From Monodelphis domestica (taxonomy: Eukaryota > Chordata > Mammalia > Didelphimorphia > Didelphidae), in the NCBI RefSeq assembly GCF_027887165.1, contig NC_077227.1, forward strand, positions 446,152,462 to 446,216,461: a DNA stretch of 64,000 nucleotides. The letters run 5' to 3'. The translations under genes and the position numbers were made by a program. Positions 1-61,110 of the stretch are shown in pieces. A model generated the notes under the pieces. It saw nothing but the letters and a program-made list of their open reading frames with translations, did no database searches and was not told the DNA's origin. Position 1 is the first letter of the stretch; each line of letters opens with the position of its first letter.

Positions 1-48805
<48,805 letters not shown>

Positions 48806-49067
48806 TTCCCAATCTTTTGATTGACTGTTCTTCTGTGTGCAATGATCTCATGCTACAGGATAGTTTGATAGCAACTCCTGGGATTCATTCAGGAGCTTCA
48901 GACTGTTCAGACGTTGATTAGCAACTGCATTTTTTTCCCAGCTCGCCACGGAATGGATCATGAAGACTGACAACTACAAAAACAAAAAGGAAAAAAAAAG
49001 GCTGCTCATTTGATAAGTCATATGCTATACAACAGGGTCATTTTAAGATTTAAAAGCTTGAATGTAA

Positions 49068-49073
49068 AATAAA
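49068..49073 (+). terminator. TENT4B: Proximal poly(A) signal AATAAA
   Basis: AATAAA 263 nt after the stop, followed within 60 nt by GT-rich sequence (gtgtgtagggggtgg). It could give a short 3' UTR form. Confidence 0.5.
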
Positions 49074-50380
49074 TATATATCCCATCAGCTTTATGCTGAA
49101 TTGTAGGGGTAGTATTCAGTGTGTGTAGGGGGTGGTATAAACAAAAACTAAAAGTTTAAAAGGAGGGGGGAAGGAGAAAAAATGTATTTTGTGGGGAAAC
49201 AGATTTAAAAGGTGAAAGTGATTTGTGCATGATTTTTTTTATTATTTTTGCATATATTTACCATTTTATTGTGTGTATATATAGAAGACCATATTATAGG
49301 AAATTGACATTTGTAATAGTGGATTTGTTAATACTTTTTACATAACATTACTGTTTAAATTGTAAACAGAATTTTCTCAGGATTAGTTTGAAAAATAATC
49401 TGAATTGTCATCTTAACATCCATATATAGGAACGTGATTAGTTCTGTTATTCAGAATTTGTTTTCCTCAGCATTGAAATGAATTAATAGAACACTTGTGA
49501 CCTGCTGCAAAAGTTTTTCCTCTAAAAAGAAAAGATTTATGGTGGCAAATGAAGTTTATTTTATTTTGTAAAATGTGTACTATGTATTTTTGTGTAAACA
49601 CTGAAAAAACTATATAGTCATCTCTGATAATGAACTCGCAACTGTTTTCTATAGTGCCGTCGTCTTTGGCATTGGGCAATTACACTACTTTGTTTTTCTT
49701 TGCAGTCTTTTTTTTTCTTCCTAAAAAGGAAAAAAAAAGCCACCTGAATGTTGTCCATTCTTGTTGCAGTAAAAAACAAAAAACAAAAACAAAAAAAAAA
49801 CACCTCAGCTCGAGTTCTACAAACATTTGCATGCTGGCTTCTTTAACCTCTGTGCTCGCGTGTACTTGTTTTCTCATTCTTTATTCTTTTTTAAATTCAT
49901 GCTAAACTTCTGTGGGAGAGAATAACTGTTTAAGCTTTAATGAAATCATACTTATAAAACTATTTTCTTATACTCCACTTTATGCTTTTGGTATTGTTTA
50001 TCTTTCAAAATTAAATGGTCTTTGATAATGGACGTATTTCGTATTGCCTTATTAAGACCAAACACTTCTTGTCATCCCATTCTTTATCCTGCCCTTTCAC
50101 TGAATTGTTACCTTTAATTAAAACTTTTTTAAACATTGGTTTGTTTTAATCATACTGTAAATTTAGGTGGTGGTCAGTTGAATGCCTTGAGTGCAAATGA
50201 GATGTAAAATTCTGTTATTCACCACATGTTGAGTTTGAAACTGAGTTGGGGAAAATTGAACATAATAGAATATGAAGTGGCATTCATGGAAATGCTTCCT
50301 TGGAAGGGAAAAGCGCTCTATGTTCATCGTCAATGTGTATGGCTCTGTTAAATGAAGCCATTCCTGAGATGAGGAGCTTT

Positions 50381-50473
50381 TATATGCATATATATGTGTA
50401 TATATGTATGCATATCATATATGTGTGTATGTACATGCATATATACATACATATACACACACACATATATATA
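50381..50473. repeat. TATG/CATA palindromic simple repeat in the 3' UTR
   Basis: The left arm is tatgtgtatatatgtatgca-like and the right arm is catatatacatacatatac followed by cacacacacatata. The arms are largely complementary and could form a hairpin of about 90 nt in the mRNA. Confidence 0.85.
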
Positions 50474-50559
50474 GGCTTAAAATTTTTTCTTTTATATACA
50501 GTTAAAAAATACCAGACCAACCAGACAGTAATGGACACTATTAGTGCAACAACTTTTTA

Positions 50560-50565
50560 AATAAA
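50560..50565 (+). terminator. TENT4B: Candidate poly(A) signal AATAAA
   Basis: AATAAA in an A/T-rich context just after the hairpin repeat. Downstream GU-rich support is weak. Confidence 0.35.
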
Positions 50566-51522
50566 ATAATGCTAAAATATGACCAAAACCAATGTCATCA
50601 CTGAAATCAATATTTCAATATGTTAGTGTTTTACTTCAAAAAGGAAACATAGGTTCCAAAAGATGGAAACTCATAAATAACACTTACCTTGTATAAACAG
50701 TATAAGAGTTTTAAATATGATGTTAATTTGACAATGTTTTACATTTTAGATTCACATTTTGTTCAGATCAACTAATTTTTATCAACAAGATGTTGAGCTT
50801 TTGTTTATAGATTCTAGTTCAAGTCATACCACATTATGCATAATCACAGTATTTATTTTGTTTTTTTTTTTAGATTATTGTGAATGTGTAGACTTTTGTT
50901 TACTGCTTAGGGAGAAATTATTTATAAATTATATAATCCAGTATTAGCTGCTATTAGCAAACTGTTTCAGATATATAAAACTTGCAAAGATCTGTGTTGC
51001 ATTGGCCACACTGACTTTTTTTTGTTGTTGTTTTGTTTTTGTGTTTTAAAGAATCACCCTCATTGTTGAAAGCAAATGTACTCTTAGGGTGCAGGTATTA
51101 GTGTTTCAATAAGCATGTGATTATTTTAAGGTGGTGGTAGCGGGAAGATAATCTTGATTCCATTGGGAATCTTAGGTTTGCCTCAATTTATGGTTTTCAT
51201 AAATTTATTGGAAAAATCGCTTTTCCTGGACTGCTCAAGTTTCTTTTTGGTAAACAGTATCTTTCTAAAAGACAAAAAAAAAAGCATGAAGGAAAAATTG
51301 AGGTGTGTGTTACATTTCCTCAAATGACCAGCATTGTATTCGTAAATACTGTATATCTTGCAAATCTTTATTTAAATAGGACAGTTGAACTGTTCATTTT
51401 TCAATCTGAAGTAAAATACTTTCAAGAACTTTTAGTTTGCCTGCTCATTTGTCTTGTACATTTCATCTCTGTATTTGACTCCCGTCTAATTCCTTTTGAG
51501 TTTCAATATTTTGTGACCGAAA

Positions 51523-51528
51523 AATAAA
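51523..51528 (+). terminator. TENT4B: Candidate poly(A) signal AATAAA
   Basis: AATAAA followed by 'tgtttcatctaaatattata' and later T-rich sequence. A plausible mid-length end at about 51545. Confidence 0.5.
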
Positions 51529-52151
51529 TGTTTCATCTAAATATTATAGTTCATCAACATCCTTGAAACATTTTCCTTTGCAGTATTATAGAACTGGATA
51601 TTTACAAATTACTCCTTTCATGTCAAAGTTTATTTTTGTTGGTTGTATTTGTGCTTCATATGTGTCTAGCTGCTTTAAAAATTTTAATAGAAATGAGATA
51701 ATGGTTCTTTGAATTGCTGATGCATCAAGAATTATAAATATAGATTCTGGATGATTATATTTTGATATTGCTTAAAGGCGATTTATACACTTTAAAAAAA
51801 ATCAGTTAAAGTGTCAATATTTGCAAAGGATGAAGAGACCAGGTGTTCTGCTTTGGAGAGATATATTGCATTTGGTTTCTATCATAGGTGTTAGAATTAT
51901 AAAACCTACTGGTTTTATGTCTCACTGTCTTTGAACCCTCCCACAGGGGGTTGAATGTCTATTTGTGCCTCTTGGATTTGTTTTATATTTGCTTGCTCCT
52001 CTGTGAGCTTGCTCCTGAGATTTAGGCTGTCATTTGCTTGGGCTCTACATTTCCTGAACCAAGTCTTCACAGTTCATCAGAGCAAAGCATGGGCAAGGAA
52101 GATTTCTTTTTACCCTTTCCTTTGGGGTTTTGTATCATAATGGGTTTTCTC

Positions 52152-52183
52152 ACCCCCCCCCCACCCCCACCCCCAATCCCCGT
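52152..52183 (+). repeat. C-rich simple repeat in the 3' UTR
   Basis: Runs of C separated by single A (ccccccccccacccccaccc type). Possible poly(rC)-binding protein site. Confidence 0.8.
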
Positions 52184-53764
52184 CCCCACCAATGGTAAGT
52201 GTTATTCTTCCCTAAACTATGAATTAGTGTTTGGGTTATCAAGTTTTAAATTAAGCAGGGAAGAATGTGACCTGTAAATAGCAGAACCATAGTGCTGTGA
52301 TTTGTTCTTTGCAATAGCCTTTATAACTAGGATGACCAGGGTAATTTTATTGATGTTGTGTTGAAATGTTCAGAAACCATCATTAATAGGTTTCTGCAAG
52401 TTTTGTTGAGATTTTTGTTATTTATGATGATATCCTGTTAATTGTTCGTTTTAAATTTGATCCACAATTGGAAATGTATGGTTGCCTTTGATTATAGCAT
52501 GCTATTGATTTTTTAATCACTTTGATATTAACAAATAAGGGGAAAAATCAGTTACTACCTAGGAATGTTTCTAGGGAAATGGATATTTCTGAAATAAATT
52601 TTAGATAATTAGGGGCAGACTTTTTCTTCTAATTTCAAATTTCCAAACTGATAAATATGGTTAAAAAAAAAAACAGAAAAACTTGCTGTTTCCTCTCATT
52701 CACCAGCTCTGTAAACTGTGTATGAAGAGAAAGCAATGTTCTCCTGATTTGTTTATATAACAAGTACACCATTAGTCAGGATTTTATGAATGGCCGGAGC
52801 AAGTTTAATTGCATAGGAAAAAGTCAAATTAAATTTTTGCATTGCAGTTTTCGTCAGTGAAGTAATTTATTTAATGAAATATTTCAGTAATAATGTAGCA
52901 TAAATATTGAAACAAATAATATTTGTATGATAAGTGTTTCATTGAAAATACTGTGTTTGCTTTTCCTCAGGTTCTAAACCTTTACTTTGAGATTTAGATC
53001 ACTCTTCAGTCTGACAGAAATGGAAGTTTTGTGGAAAATAAGTGTTTAAAATTGTAATATGCTGTTTGATTTTTAACATATAACCAAGGAACAAGCCAGA
53101 TTTCACTGTGAAAGTTATTTTACATGGTTAACAAACTTTGTTTCTCTATGATGTCTTTTTCTTATTAATAATATTAAATGTCTTTAATACTGTTGTCTGA
53201 GCTAGGTCTTCTAAGCTTTCAACTTACCTTCAAACCTCAAACAACAGATTAATTGAATTTTTCCTCCATCAGAGAGAGTGATCCAAGTATATAGGTTAAA
53301 ACTGAATCAAACCTTGTTATTAGCAAGAAAGCCTTATTTTTATAGGCTGGTCTGAATAAAAGACCCATGGCCTAATATCAAACACTAAAAATTCTTTTAG
53401 TAATGTCTGATATTTTGTTTCTCCTGCCCTCCTTTTTAAAGCATTTTGGCTTTTAAGGTTTGTACTTTAAAGTGCGTGCCTTAGTATTGCTTAAAATGGC
53501 CCATGGTCCAATAACTGATCTAGAGCAATCAGAAGAACTAAATGCTAGTGACAATAGGATTCTTGCTGTTGTCACTTCTGCAAGCATGGGCTTGTCTGTA
53601 ATCTGCTGAGAGAAGTTGTAGCTGTATGAATGAATCCCAAACAGGTACTTAATTGGGGTAGTGTGAAAACTATAGGTGTCCTCTTAATTTGTGTATCCAA
53701 GTCAAAGTTTCTATTTCAAGTGATTATCTGTGTATCTGTATTCATCTCAAGACCTAAAATGTCA

Positions 53765-54475
53765 AATAAAATCCTTGCAGATCCATAGCCTTTGCTACTT
53801 TTTGTTGAATCCGTTTCCATATGGTATATATAGGGGTGGGGGGAGGCATTACCAGATGCTGGATGCAAATTTTAAAAGAGTAGTTCTATTAATGTTCATT
53901 TTATTCCTTTGTCTTAAACATGCAGTTTTAAGTCTTTGTGGGTCGTTCCAAAGAATAAAGTATTGGAGTCTCACAAAATGGGAGGAGGGGACTTCACTAG
54001 GAAAAAAATATCTCTAAAGATAGCAATTTTTATTAAATTCTTACCATTCAGGGATGAGACTTGCATGAAATTAAGGAATTAGACAGGTAAGCATTTTGGT
54101 ACCCTTGGGGAGAGTTAATTGTGTGACAATACCTTCCAAGGAGAGGAAGCTTTATTGACTATCTGCCAAATTTTTAAGGTTGAAAATTATGTTCACTTTA
54201 TTTGGGGTTTTCCATGTAATAATAGGGGTTTAGTTATTTTTAGTTCTTTGTTACAGTTCCCCTCTTAGTTGTCTTAGGTCACTTTGTCTTTTAACTTCTG
54301 ACCTCCAGATTTAAAATTCAGAAGTGCTTTCTTTTCTATAGTTTTTACATACATTAAATTTGGAGGCCCCGGGTAAAATCCTGACTCTGAGAATACCGGC
54401 TACAAAACTCATAGTAATTCATTCCCCTTGATTTAACTTCAGCCTCATCTAAGGTAAGAGAGGCACAAGAATAAA
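53765..54475 (+). terminator. TENT4B: Three further AATAAA hexamers
   Basis: AATAAA at 53765-53770, 53954-53959 and 54470-54475. None has an obviously strong downstream element except moderate GU sequence after 54470 (gtgtgac). Confidence 0.35.
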
Positions 54476-54974
54476 GTGTGACTATTCAAAGCCGACGTCT
54501 GGTATCAGAATTGTGAAGGAACATCCAGAATCTTATCATAACTTAATATTTCGTTGAATGTAGACACATTTGGCAAGTTTGGGTTTTAATTGATACTTTT
54601 TGCTTATTTCCTTCTGATTAGTGTTGCCTTCAGTTCTAAGAAATGCAGACTCCTGTGAAGTGTTGGAGGTTTGAATCGTCCTGAAAGCTTCCAAGTCTTA
54701 CCTAGTTCTGACTGCAGCGCCGTCACTGAAGAATCCACCACAGCAAGAGATTTGATACAAATGATTTACCAAAGTTCGACATTTCCTGAGGTCATTTAAT
54801 TGGGCAGCAATTATGAATATTATGAATTGCACATCTTGTATGGAAACTTTTCAAAGCTAACTACAGTTTCTTCAAAGATGTAAATTGTTTACCTTGAGAA
54901 TTTTATAAATTGCATTTCTATGCAAATTTGTCCTCAGTGGTACCACCCATTTTCTTATTCATAATCTGTGATCC

Positions 54975-54980
54975 AATAAA
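54975..54980 (+). terminator. TENT4B: Distal poly(A) signal AATAAA, likely main 3' end
   Basis: AATAAA preceded by 'ataatctgtgatcc' and followed at once by a GU-rich element (ggctctgtgctttc). This is the best composed signal of the region. Beyond it the sequence becomes ordinary repeat-bearing intergenic DNA. Confidence 0.65.
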
Positions 54981-55005
54981 GGCTCTGTGCTTTCATTCAG
55001 TTTTC

Positions 55006-56999
55006 AAGCATCTGTTATGAACCTTTTTGTAAAATTCGATAGCTGTTAATGCCCCTATTTTTTCCTCTGTCCTCCAAATCACAATATTTTGTAATACACA
55101 ACTGAACAAAGGTTGGGATTCAGGTAATATTTTATCACTATAACATTTTCATCCTTTTAAAAATATAGCTTTAGGGTGTTACTAGCCTGTTTAAACCATT
55201 GTTTTTTTAGGTTTGTAGAAACTGAGTTTTGTATATGTAATAGTTCCTAGTACATACTCCCAGAATGAGTAGTAGCCAAGAACCATCAGCCAACACCCCC
55301 AAATTAAATTAGTTAATGAACCCTAACTTAATCTATGCTTTAAAATATGGTATTATAGTATCTTTTAATATTTACTATTTGAATGATCATAAAAAAAAAT
55401 TGACACTTTTTGCATGGAAGTAGCTAAATCAAGCTGACCAAGATGACTGACTAGTCTCTCTCAAAGCTCTGGCCTAGGCCCCTTTCCTATTATTTCCTCT
55501 CTCTCTCCTTTTTATTCATTCCTTATTTATATTAATTAAATCTCCATAAAACCCAGCTGCCTTGGGTATATTTAATATTTGGGAATTTTCCCATGGTGAT
55601 CACTATATTTTTTATTTGAAACCATATTTCCACAGTCACAGTTTATGGCAACTACTCTTTTAACTGTAACAATAATGACATGTATAAATTACAAATGAGC
55701 AGTTACTATGGATAACAATCCTTGACTATTTCAGCCTAATGGAAAGGAACAGTAAATATTTTCCCAAACCACCAGTTTGTTTTTTTAACCTGTTAAGTAT
55801 AACTTGTCAATATTAATAGACTACTCGTTGTGGATGTAGAAAACCAGAGTACTTCTTGACACTTAAGATGAACTTTGCAGGCCCCTTCCAACTCAAATTT
55901 TGTGAATATATGATTTCCTTTATGCTTTAACCTGGTCTTTCTGGCTTTGATCAGTTTGGCAGACTGAGATCTTAACTAAATAGTGAAGAGAAAATGGATG
56001 AAGACAAATCTTTTATAGATGACCAAAAGTTAACCATGGTAGAGGTGACAATTTTGTGAAAATGGAAATGATTAAGTCCAGTTGGCCTTGGTGATCTTTT
56101 TCTTTCACATGTAGATAAATTTTTGTATCTCAAAAGCATAAATGCTATATAATTGGACTCCCTGCAGTTTTTTTTTTCTTTCAGATAATTTGCAGTCATA
56201 TCCTTTAAAGGAAGAGTGTGCTAAGAGGATAATATGAAGAGACTAGTTTGAGTTCTTATACTTTTATAGGTAACTTTGTTGAAAACTAGTTGAAAAACAA
56301 TGTTTAAGGTAAACCAGGACCCTTCAATGGGAATACTGAATATATTAAGTACTGAGATTCTCAGCTGGAAAGCAAATATGTTAAGTATGAAGTATTGTTC
56401 CAATGTACTTATCTGCTGGAAGTCAGAGTTCATCAACAAGTTTAGATTTTTTTTTTGCCAAGTCATTCTTTATTTTTATTTTTTAGATGAATTTGCTTGA
56501 ACTAATAGGCTACTTTGAAAAAGTTGTTGAATTTGCTTTGGCTTTATTTGATTTTTTTTTTTTTTGGTTAGGATATAGGTATAAAACATTGCTAGCTAGC
56601 AATATTTCTCAAGTTTTCTGAAACTTGTAATCTTTCTAAGATTGTTAATACTTGTATTTAAACTATTTCTAGGGAGTGTGTATGTAAATCAGAAGGTAGG
56701 ACCCTTTAAATGATAAAAAATAACTTGAATTTTTTTTTCATTTCATAGCAGTTGAACATTCTTTTGTATAATTATGATGAAATTAATATCTTTGAAAAAG
56801 TGTATCCATGTCAATAGGCTATTGATAAGCAAATGATAACATCAGCTTCTGTTGACCAAATAGGGTGGGGAAAGAGTGAGAAATGGAAGTAATGTTCACT
56901 TGTAGGAAGGGGAAAAGAATGTATTGAAACTTCACCTTAGCCTTCTAGGCATAGTGAAATCAAGCCTGTTTTTTGGAGAAATTTATTTATTTTTTATTC
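55006..56999. other. Intergenic: no gene; one MIR end
   Basis: AT-rich. 55850-55915 ('gaactttgcaggccccttcc', 'aactcaaattttgtgaatat') resembles a MIR 3' end. No exon, RNA gene or clear LINE seen. Confidence 0.45.
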
Positions 57000-58905
57000 T
57001 ATTCAGGCAAAGCCATTTTATATTGCTTGTATCCACTCCTTGCCCTCAATTGCTCCACTTATTTCTCATCCCCTTTTCATCATTACCCTATTGAAACCAG
57101 AGCTTTGCAAGGTTACTAATATTTTAATTACTAAATTGAATAACCTTTTCTTTAGATTCATCCTTCTTGACCTCTTGGCAGATTTTGGATTCCAAAACAA
57201 AAAAACAATAACATTGTCCTGGTTCTCCTTTGTGATTTCTGCTCAGTCTCTTGTGCTGAATTATCCTTCTCCTGTAGCTCCCTAACCATGGACAAGTTTC
57301 TTAATCTTTGACCTGGGCTTCATCAGCTCCAGTAGATTTAATTACCTCTGTGCAGGTGACTCCCAAATCTATCTAACGTAAATGTTTTTGTGAATTTTAG
57401 GCCTGTATTATATAATGTAATAGAGAGGTTAACTGGATTTGAGATCAGTGGACCCGAATTTGAATCCAGTATCTGCCATTTGCTATCAATGGGACTTTGG
57501 GCAAATCATGACCTCCCTAAGCCTCAGTTTCTTCATTTGTAAGCTTAGGGAGTTAGACTAGAAGATGTTTAAAGGCCCTTATAGTTCTAAATCTGATCCT
57601 TCACCAAATGCTTAACATCTCCAGGTGGCAAGCTAAAGCTCAGTGATTCCTTAATTGTTAAACCTAGTGAACTTTTCCCATTCTATTTCTTTTCTTTGAA
57701 AAAAAAATGTATCTGTAGCATTTCACAGTGTTAGTCATTCTCCTCCTTGAGTTTTTGTCTACCATTCTTTCAATGTTCTCTCTTTAGTCTGAGTACTCCT
57801 CAGTTTCCCATAAAGGTTATTATCCATGACCTCCCTCCATATGAGAGTGAACCCAAAGACCTTATTTTCTTTCAACAATCAGTGCTTTCATTAAGTCCAC
57901 TGGGTCTAACATCTCTGCAGATGACTTTGAAGTCTATGTATCCAGTCATCTCTATTGTGCTCCAGTCCCATATCCAAAGTCTCTATCCTCTAAATATTCA
58001 TATGGGCAATAGAATGGGCAATAGTGAGCCTTCCAAGCTTATTCTTGTCTGATCAGCCAAAGCTGAATACACTGTATGTTGGCCCTGTGGCAGAGGGATG
58101 CCATTTTGATTCAAAGGACAACAGCCAATCAAGGTATATCATATTGAACATCCCCAAAACAATTAATTTCTCCCAGAAACCACATCTCGTCTTGATTTCT
58201 CTTTTTCTGTTGAAAGGATCTTTGTTTCAGTCAGCCAGTGTAAACTCAGAAATCCTCAACTCTCTTTAACCATTTAGTTGTCAGGGCTTTTGTTAATTCT
58301 CTTTACAATATCTTATGCATCCCTCCTCTTCTTTCTAACTCATCTGGCCAACACCCAGTTCACTGGTCACATAATTGCTTTCCCTGCTTTGTTTTCCTTT
58401 ATCTCTTACAGAGCTGCCAGAATTATCTTTGTAAAGTATGGCTTTGACCCTGTAACCTCTATGTCGAAAAACCTTTAGTGTCTCCTTATAGTTACTAGGA
58501 TAAAATAACAACTTCTCATCCTGGCATTTGAAATCCTGTAGTCCAGCTTCATTTTTCTAAATCTTATTTCACATTGCTTCTTTTCATGAACTCAGTGTAC
58601 TAGCCAATATGAACTATTTGCTGTCCCAGAGCATTCCATTTCTTGACTCCCTGCTTCTGGAAGGGTTGGAAAAACCTCTTCATTTCTGTCTCTTGGGAAC
58701 CTTTGATTCCTTCAAGGTTTAGTTCAGGTGCCACCTTTGTGAAGCTCTCTCCTTTCTCAAATTATCTTATATTTCTTTCTTTCCTAGCTCTTCAGAAGAA
58801 TGTGAGCTACTTAAAAGTAGAGACTATTTTTCATTTTTGTATATTGCAGTTGCAGTGTTTTAAAGGTCCTTATTCCAGAGGTTTTATGATGTCATTAATG
58901 TAGGT
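57000..58905 (+). mobile_element. L2 LINE 3' portion, with a MIR insertion
   Basis: 'gctttgcaaggttactaata', 'ttcatccttcttgacctctt', 'gtcctggttctcctttgtga', 'gcaggtgactcccaaatcta', 'agagctgccagaattatctt', 'ttcaggtgccacctttgtga' and 'gtgagctacttaaaagtaga' are in L2 order. A MIR lies at 57400-57605. The middle part is diverged and could include a second L2 copy. Confidence 0.7.
57400..57605 (+). mobile_element. MIR SINE inside L2
   Basis: 'ataatgtaatagagaggtta', 'cgaatttgaatccagtatct', 'ctaagcctcagtttcttcat' and 'gttctaaatctgatcct' are collinear with MIR. Confidence 0.78.
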
Positions 58906-58959
58906 ATTCCCTCCAGTGAGGTAGATTAATGTTTGTCCTGTAATCCTGTTATTCTTTTT

Positions 58960-59152
58960 TCATTTAAACCCTTACCTTCTGTCTTGGAATCAAGACTAAG
59001 TATTGGTTCTGAGGCAGAACAGCTATAAAGGCTAGGCAACTAGGAATACGTGCCTTTCCTATAGCTAGGAAGTGTCTGGGTCTAGATCTGAACCAAGGAC
59101 CTCCTGGCTTTAGGCTTGGTTCTCAATTCACTGAGCTACTTAGCTGCCCTCC
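58960..59152 (-). mobile_element. CORE-SINE (MAR type)
   Basis: 'tttaaacccttaccttctgt', 'ggctaggcaactaggaatac' and 'gagctacttagctgccctc' in antisense order. Confidence 0.8.
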
Positions 59153-59433
59153 ATTCTATTATTCTTGTTCATATCATCCCATAATTTATTTTAGAGGGTT
59201 GATCCTGTATGCATTGGGCATTCCTTAAACTCTTGAAATCATGAGGATACAAATAATACATGCAGGTTATAATTTTGGAATTGAAAGAGATTCCAGCAGC
59301 CATGTATCCCACCCCATAAAAAAAAAAATCAAGTTTGGCTTGAAGACCTTTAATTAGGGGAGAGGCAGAGAAGATTCACTTCCTCACTAAGTAGTCCAGA
59401 CCATATCATATTTGCAAAGCTCTAATTCTTAGG

Positions 59434-59656
59434 AGTACAGCTAGGTAGTGCAGTGGATAGAGCTTTGGGCTTGGAGACTCATCTTACTGAATTTAATTCT
59501 GACCTGTATGACCCTGAGAAAGTCACTTAGCCCTGTTTGCCTTAGTTTTTCATCTGTAAAATGAGCTGGAGAAGGAAATGGCTAACCACTCCAGTATTTT
59601 GGCCAAGAAAACCTCCATTGGGGACATGAAGTATTGGACCTGACAATAACAACAAT
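59434..59656 (+). mobile_element. CORE-SINE with BovB/RTE-like tail, sense
   Basis: 'gctaggtagtgcagtggata', 'tttgccttagtttttcatct', 'aatgagctggagaaggaaat' and 'cctgacaataacaacaattc'. The flanks aattcttagga (left) and aattctaagga (right) are a near-perfect target-site duplication. Confidence 0.85.
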
Positions 59657-59659
59657 TCT

Positions 59660-59815
59660 AAGGAACATTTTCCTCACACCAAATCTAAATGGCTTCTGTA
59701 GTATCCACTGGTTGATCCCATTCCTGTCTACTGGGAATAAACAGAGCAAGTCTAATCCTATTATATGAAAGCCCTTCAAATTCTTAAGGATAGTTATCAT
59801 TCAAATGAGTTATAG
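59660..59815 (-). mobile_element. CR1/L3 LINE 3' end
   Basis: 'gagcaagtctaatcctatta', 'tatgaaagcccttcaaattc' and 'ttaaggatagttatcattca' match the antisense 3' end of CR1/L3, as in 32030-32140. Confidence 0.65.
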
Positions 59816-59834
59816 GCATTTTAGTTGCAAATTG

Positions 59835-61110
59835 TTTTATTATCTTTTTTTATTTTAAATTTTTTGGTTACATATAGAAACAATTTTTGACAATTTTTTT
59901 TAACATTTGAGGATTCAGATTTTCTCCCTCTCTCCCTCCCTCTTTCCCCACCACACCCCAAACCCTCAGGCCATTGAATAGTCTTGAAAAGGTTATAGCA
60001 GTACTTTTATGCAGTACATATTTCCATATTTCTCCTGCCATGATAGAAGACATATGTAACACATAAAAAAAGAAGGAAATAAAGTGGAAATTTGAGCTGC
60101 AATCAAACTCCAACAGTCCCTTTGAGCATTTTTGTCCCTTATAGTTATCTTAGAAACTTGTTGTGCTGATTAAAGGCTTAGTCTTTCACAGTTGATCATT
60201 GTATTTCAGTTGGCTGACTTCACTTTGCATCAGTTCATGTAAGTCTTTCCAGGTTTTTCTGAACTCATCCTGTTTATCATTTCTTATGGCACACTAGTAT
60301 CCCATTACAACCATATATCACAACTTGTTCATTTATTCCCCAAGTGTTGAACAACTGTTTCAAATCCTTTGTCACTCCAAAAAGAACTGCTAAAAATATT
60401 TTGGTATCGGTAGGTTCTTTTCCCTTATCTTAGGTCTCTTTGGAATATAGACCCATTGGTGGTATTACTGGATCAAAGGGTATGCATAGTTTTATGGAGC
60501 TTTCAACCTGGTTCCATATTGCTCTCTAGAAAAGTTGTATGGGTTCATATACCACCAAACAGTATATTAGTGTCCCAATTTTCCCTCATCTCCTCCAATA
60601 TTTATCATTTTCCTTTTTGGTCATGTTAGTCAATCTGATAAGTATAAAGTGGTCTCAGGGTTGTTTTAATTTTCATTTCTCAAAACATTAGTGATTTGGA
60701 GCATTTTTTCTATATGAATATGGATAGTTTTAATTTCTTTAGAGAACTGTCTATTCATATCCTCTGATCATTTTTCAATAGGGAAATGCTTCATATTCTT
60801 ATAAATTTGACTCATTTCTCTATATATTTGAGAAATGAAGCTTTTTCAGAGATACTTGGTATAAATTTTCATCTCATCCCAAATATGTTGTTTCCCTTCT
60901 AATCTTGGTTGTATTGCTTTTGTTTAGACAAACATATTTAAATTTAATGTAATCAAAAGTATCCATTTCATTTTTCATAATATTCTCTATGTCTCATTTG
61001 GTCATAAATTCTTTTGCTCATAAATTTTTCTCTAATCCATAAATCTGACAGATAAACTTTCCCATATTCCCCCAATTTGTTTGTGTTGTCACCCTTTATT
61101 TCTATTTTTT
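59835..61110 (-). mobile_element. L1 LINE, older 3' portion
   Basis: 'ttcactttgcatcagttcat', 'gtaagtctttccaggttttt', 'gtatcccattacaaccatat', 'tattactggatcaaagggta', 'catttctcaaaacattagtg' and 'gtttcccttctaatcttggt' follow the antisense L1 ORF2 C-terminus and 3' UTR. It stops at about 61110, where the next L1 begins. Confidence 0.8.

Larger units (their letters stand above)
48806..55005 (+). other. TENT4B: Long 3' UTR of TENT4B, almost free of transposons
   Basis: About 6 kb after the stop contains no SINE or LINE I can recognise, in contrast to the introns and the downstream region. It has several AATAAA signals and U-rich and AU-rich stretches. One Pumilio-type site (tgtaaata) lies at 52274-52281. 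I take the end to be just after the signal at 54975. The extent is inferred. Confidence 0.7.

Noticed and set aside
57040-58903. Run of plus-strand open frames of 66-101 codons suggesting a second gene
   Set aside because: The underlying sequence is an L2 3' portion with an inserted MIR; frames are short, unconnected and lack splice logic.
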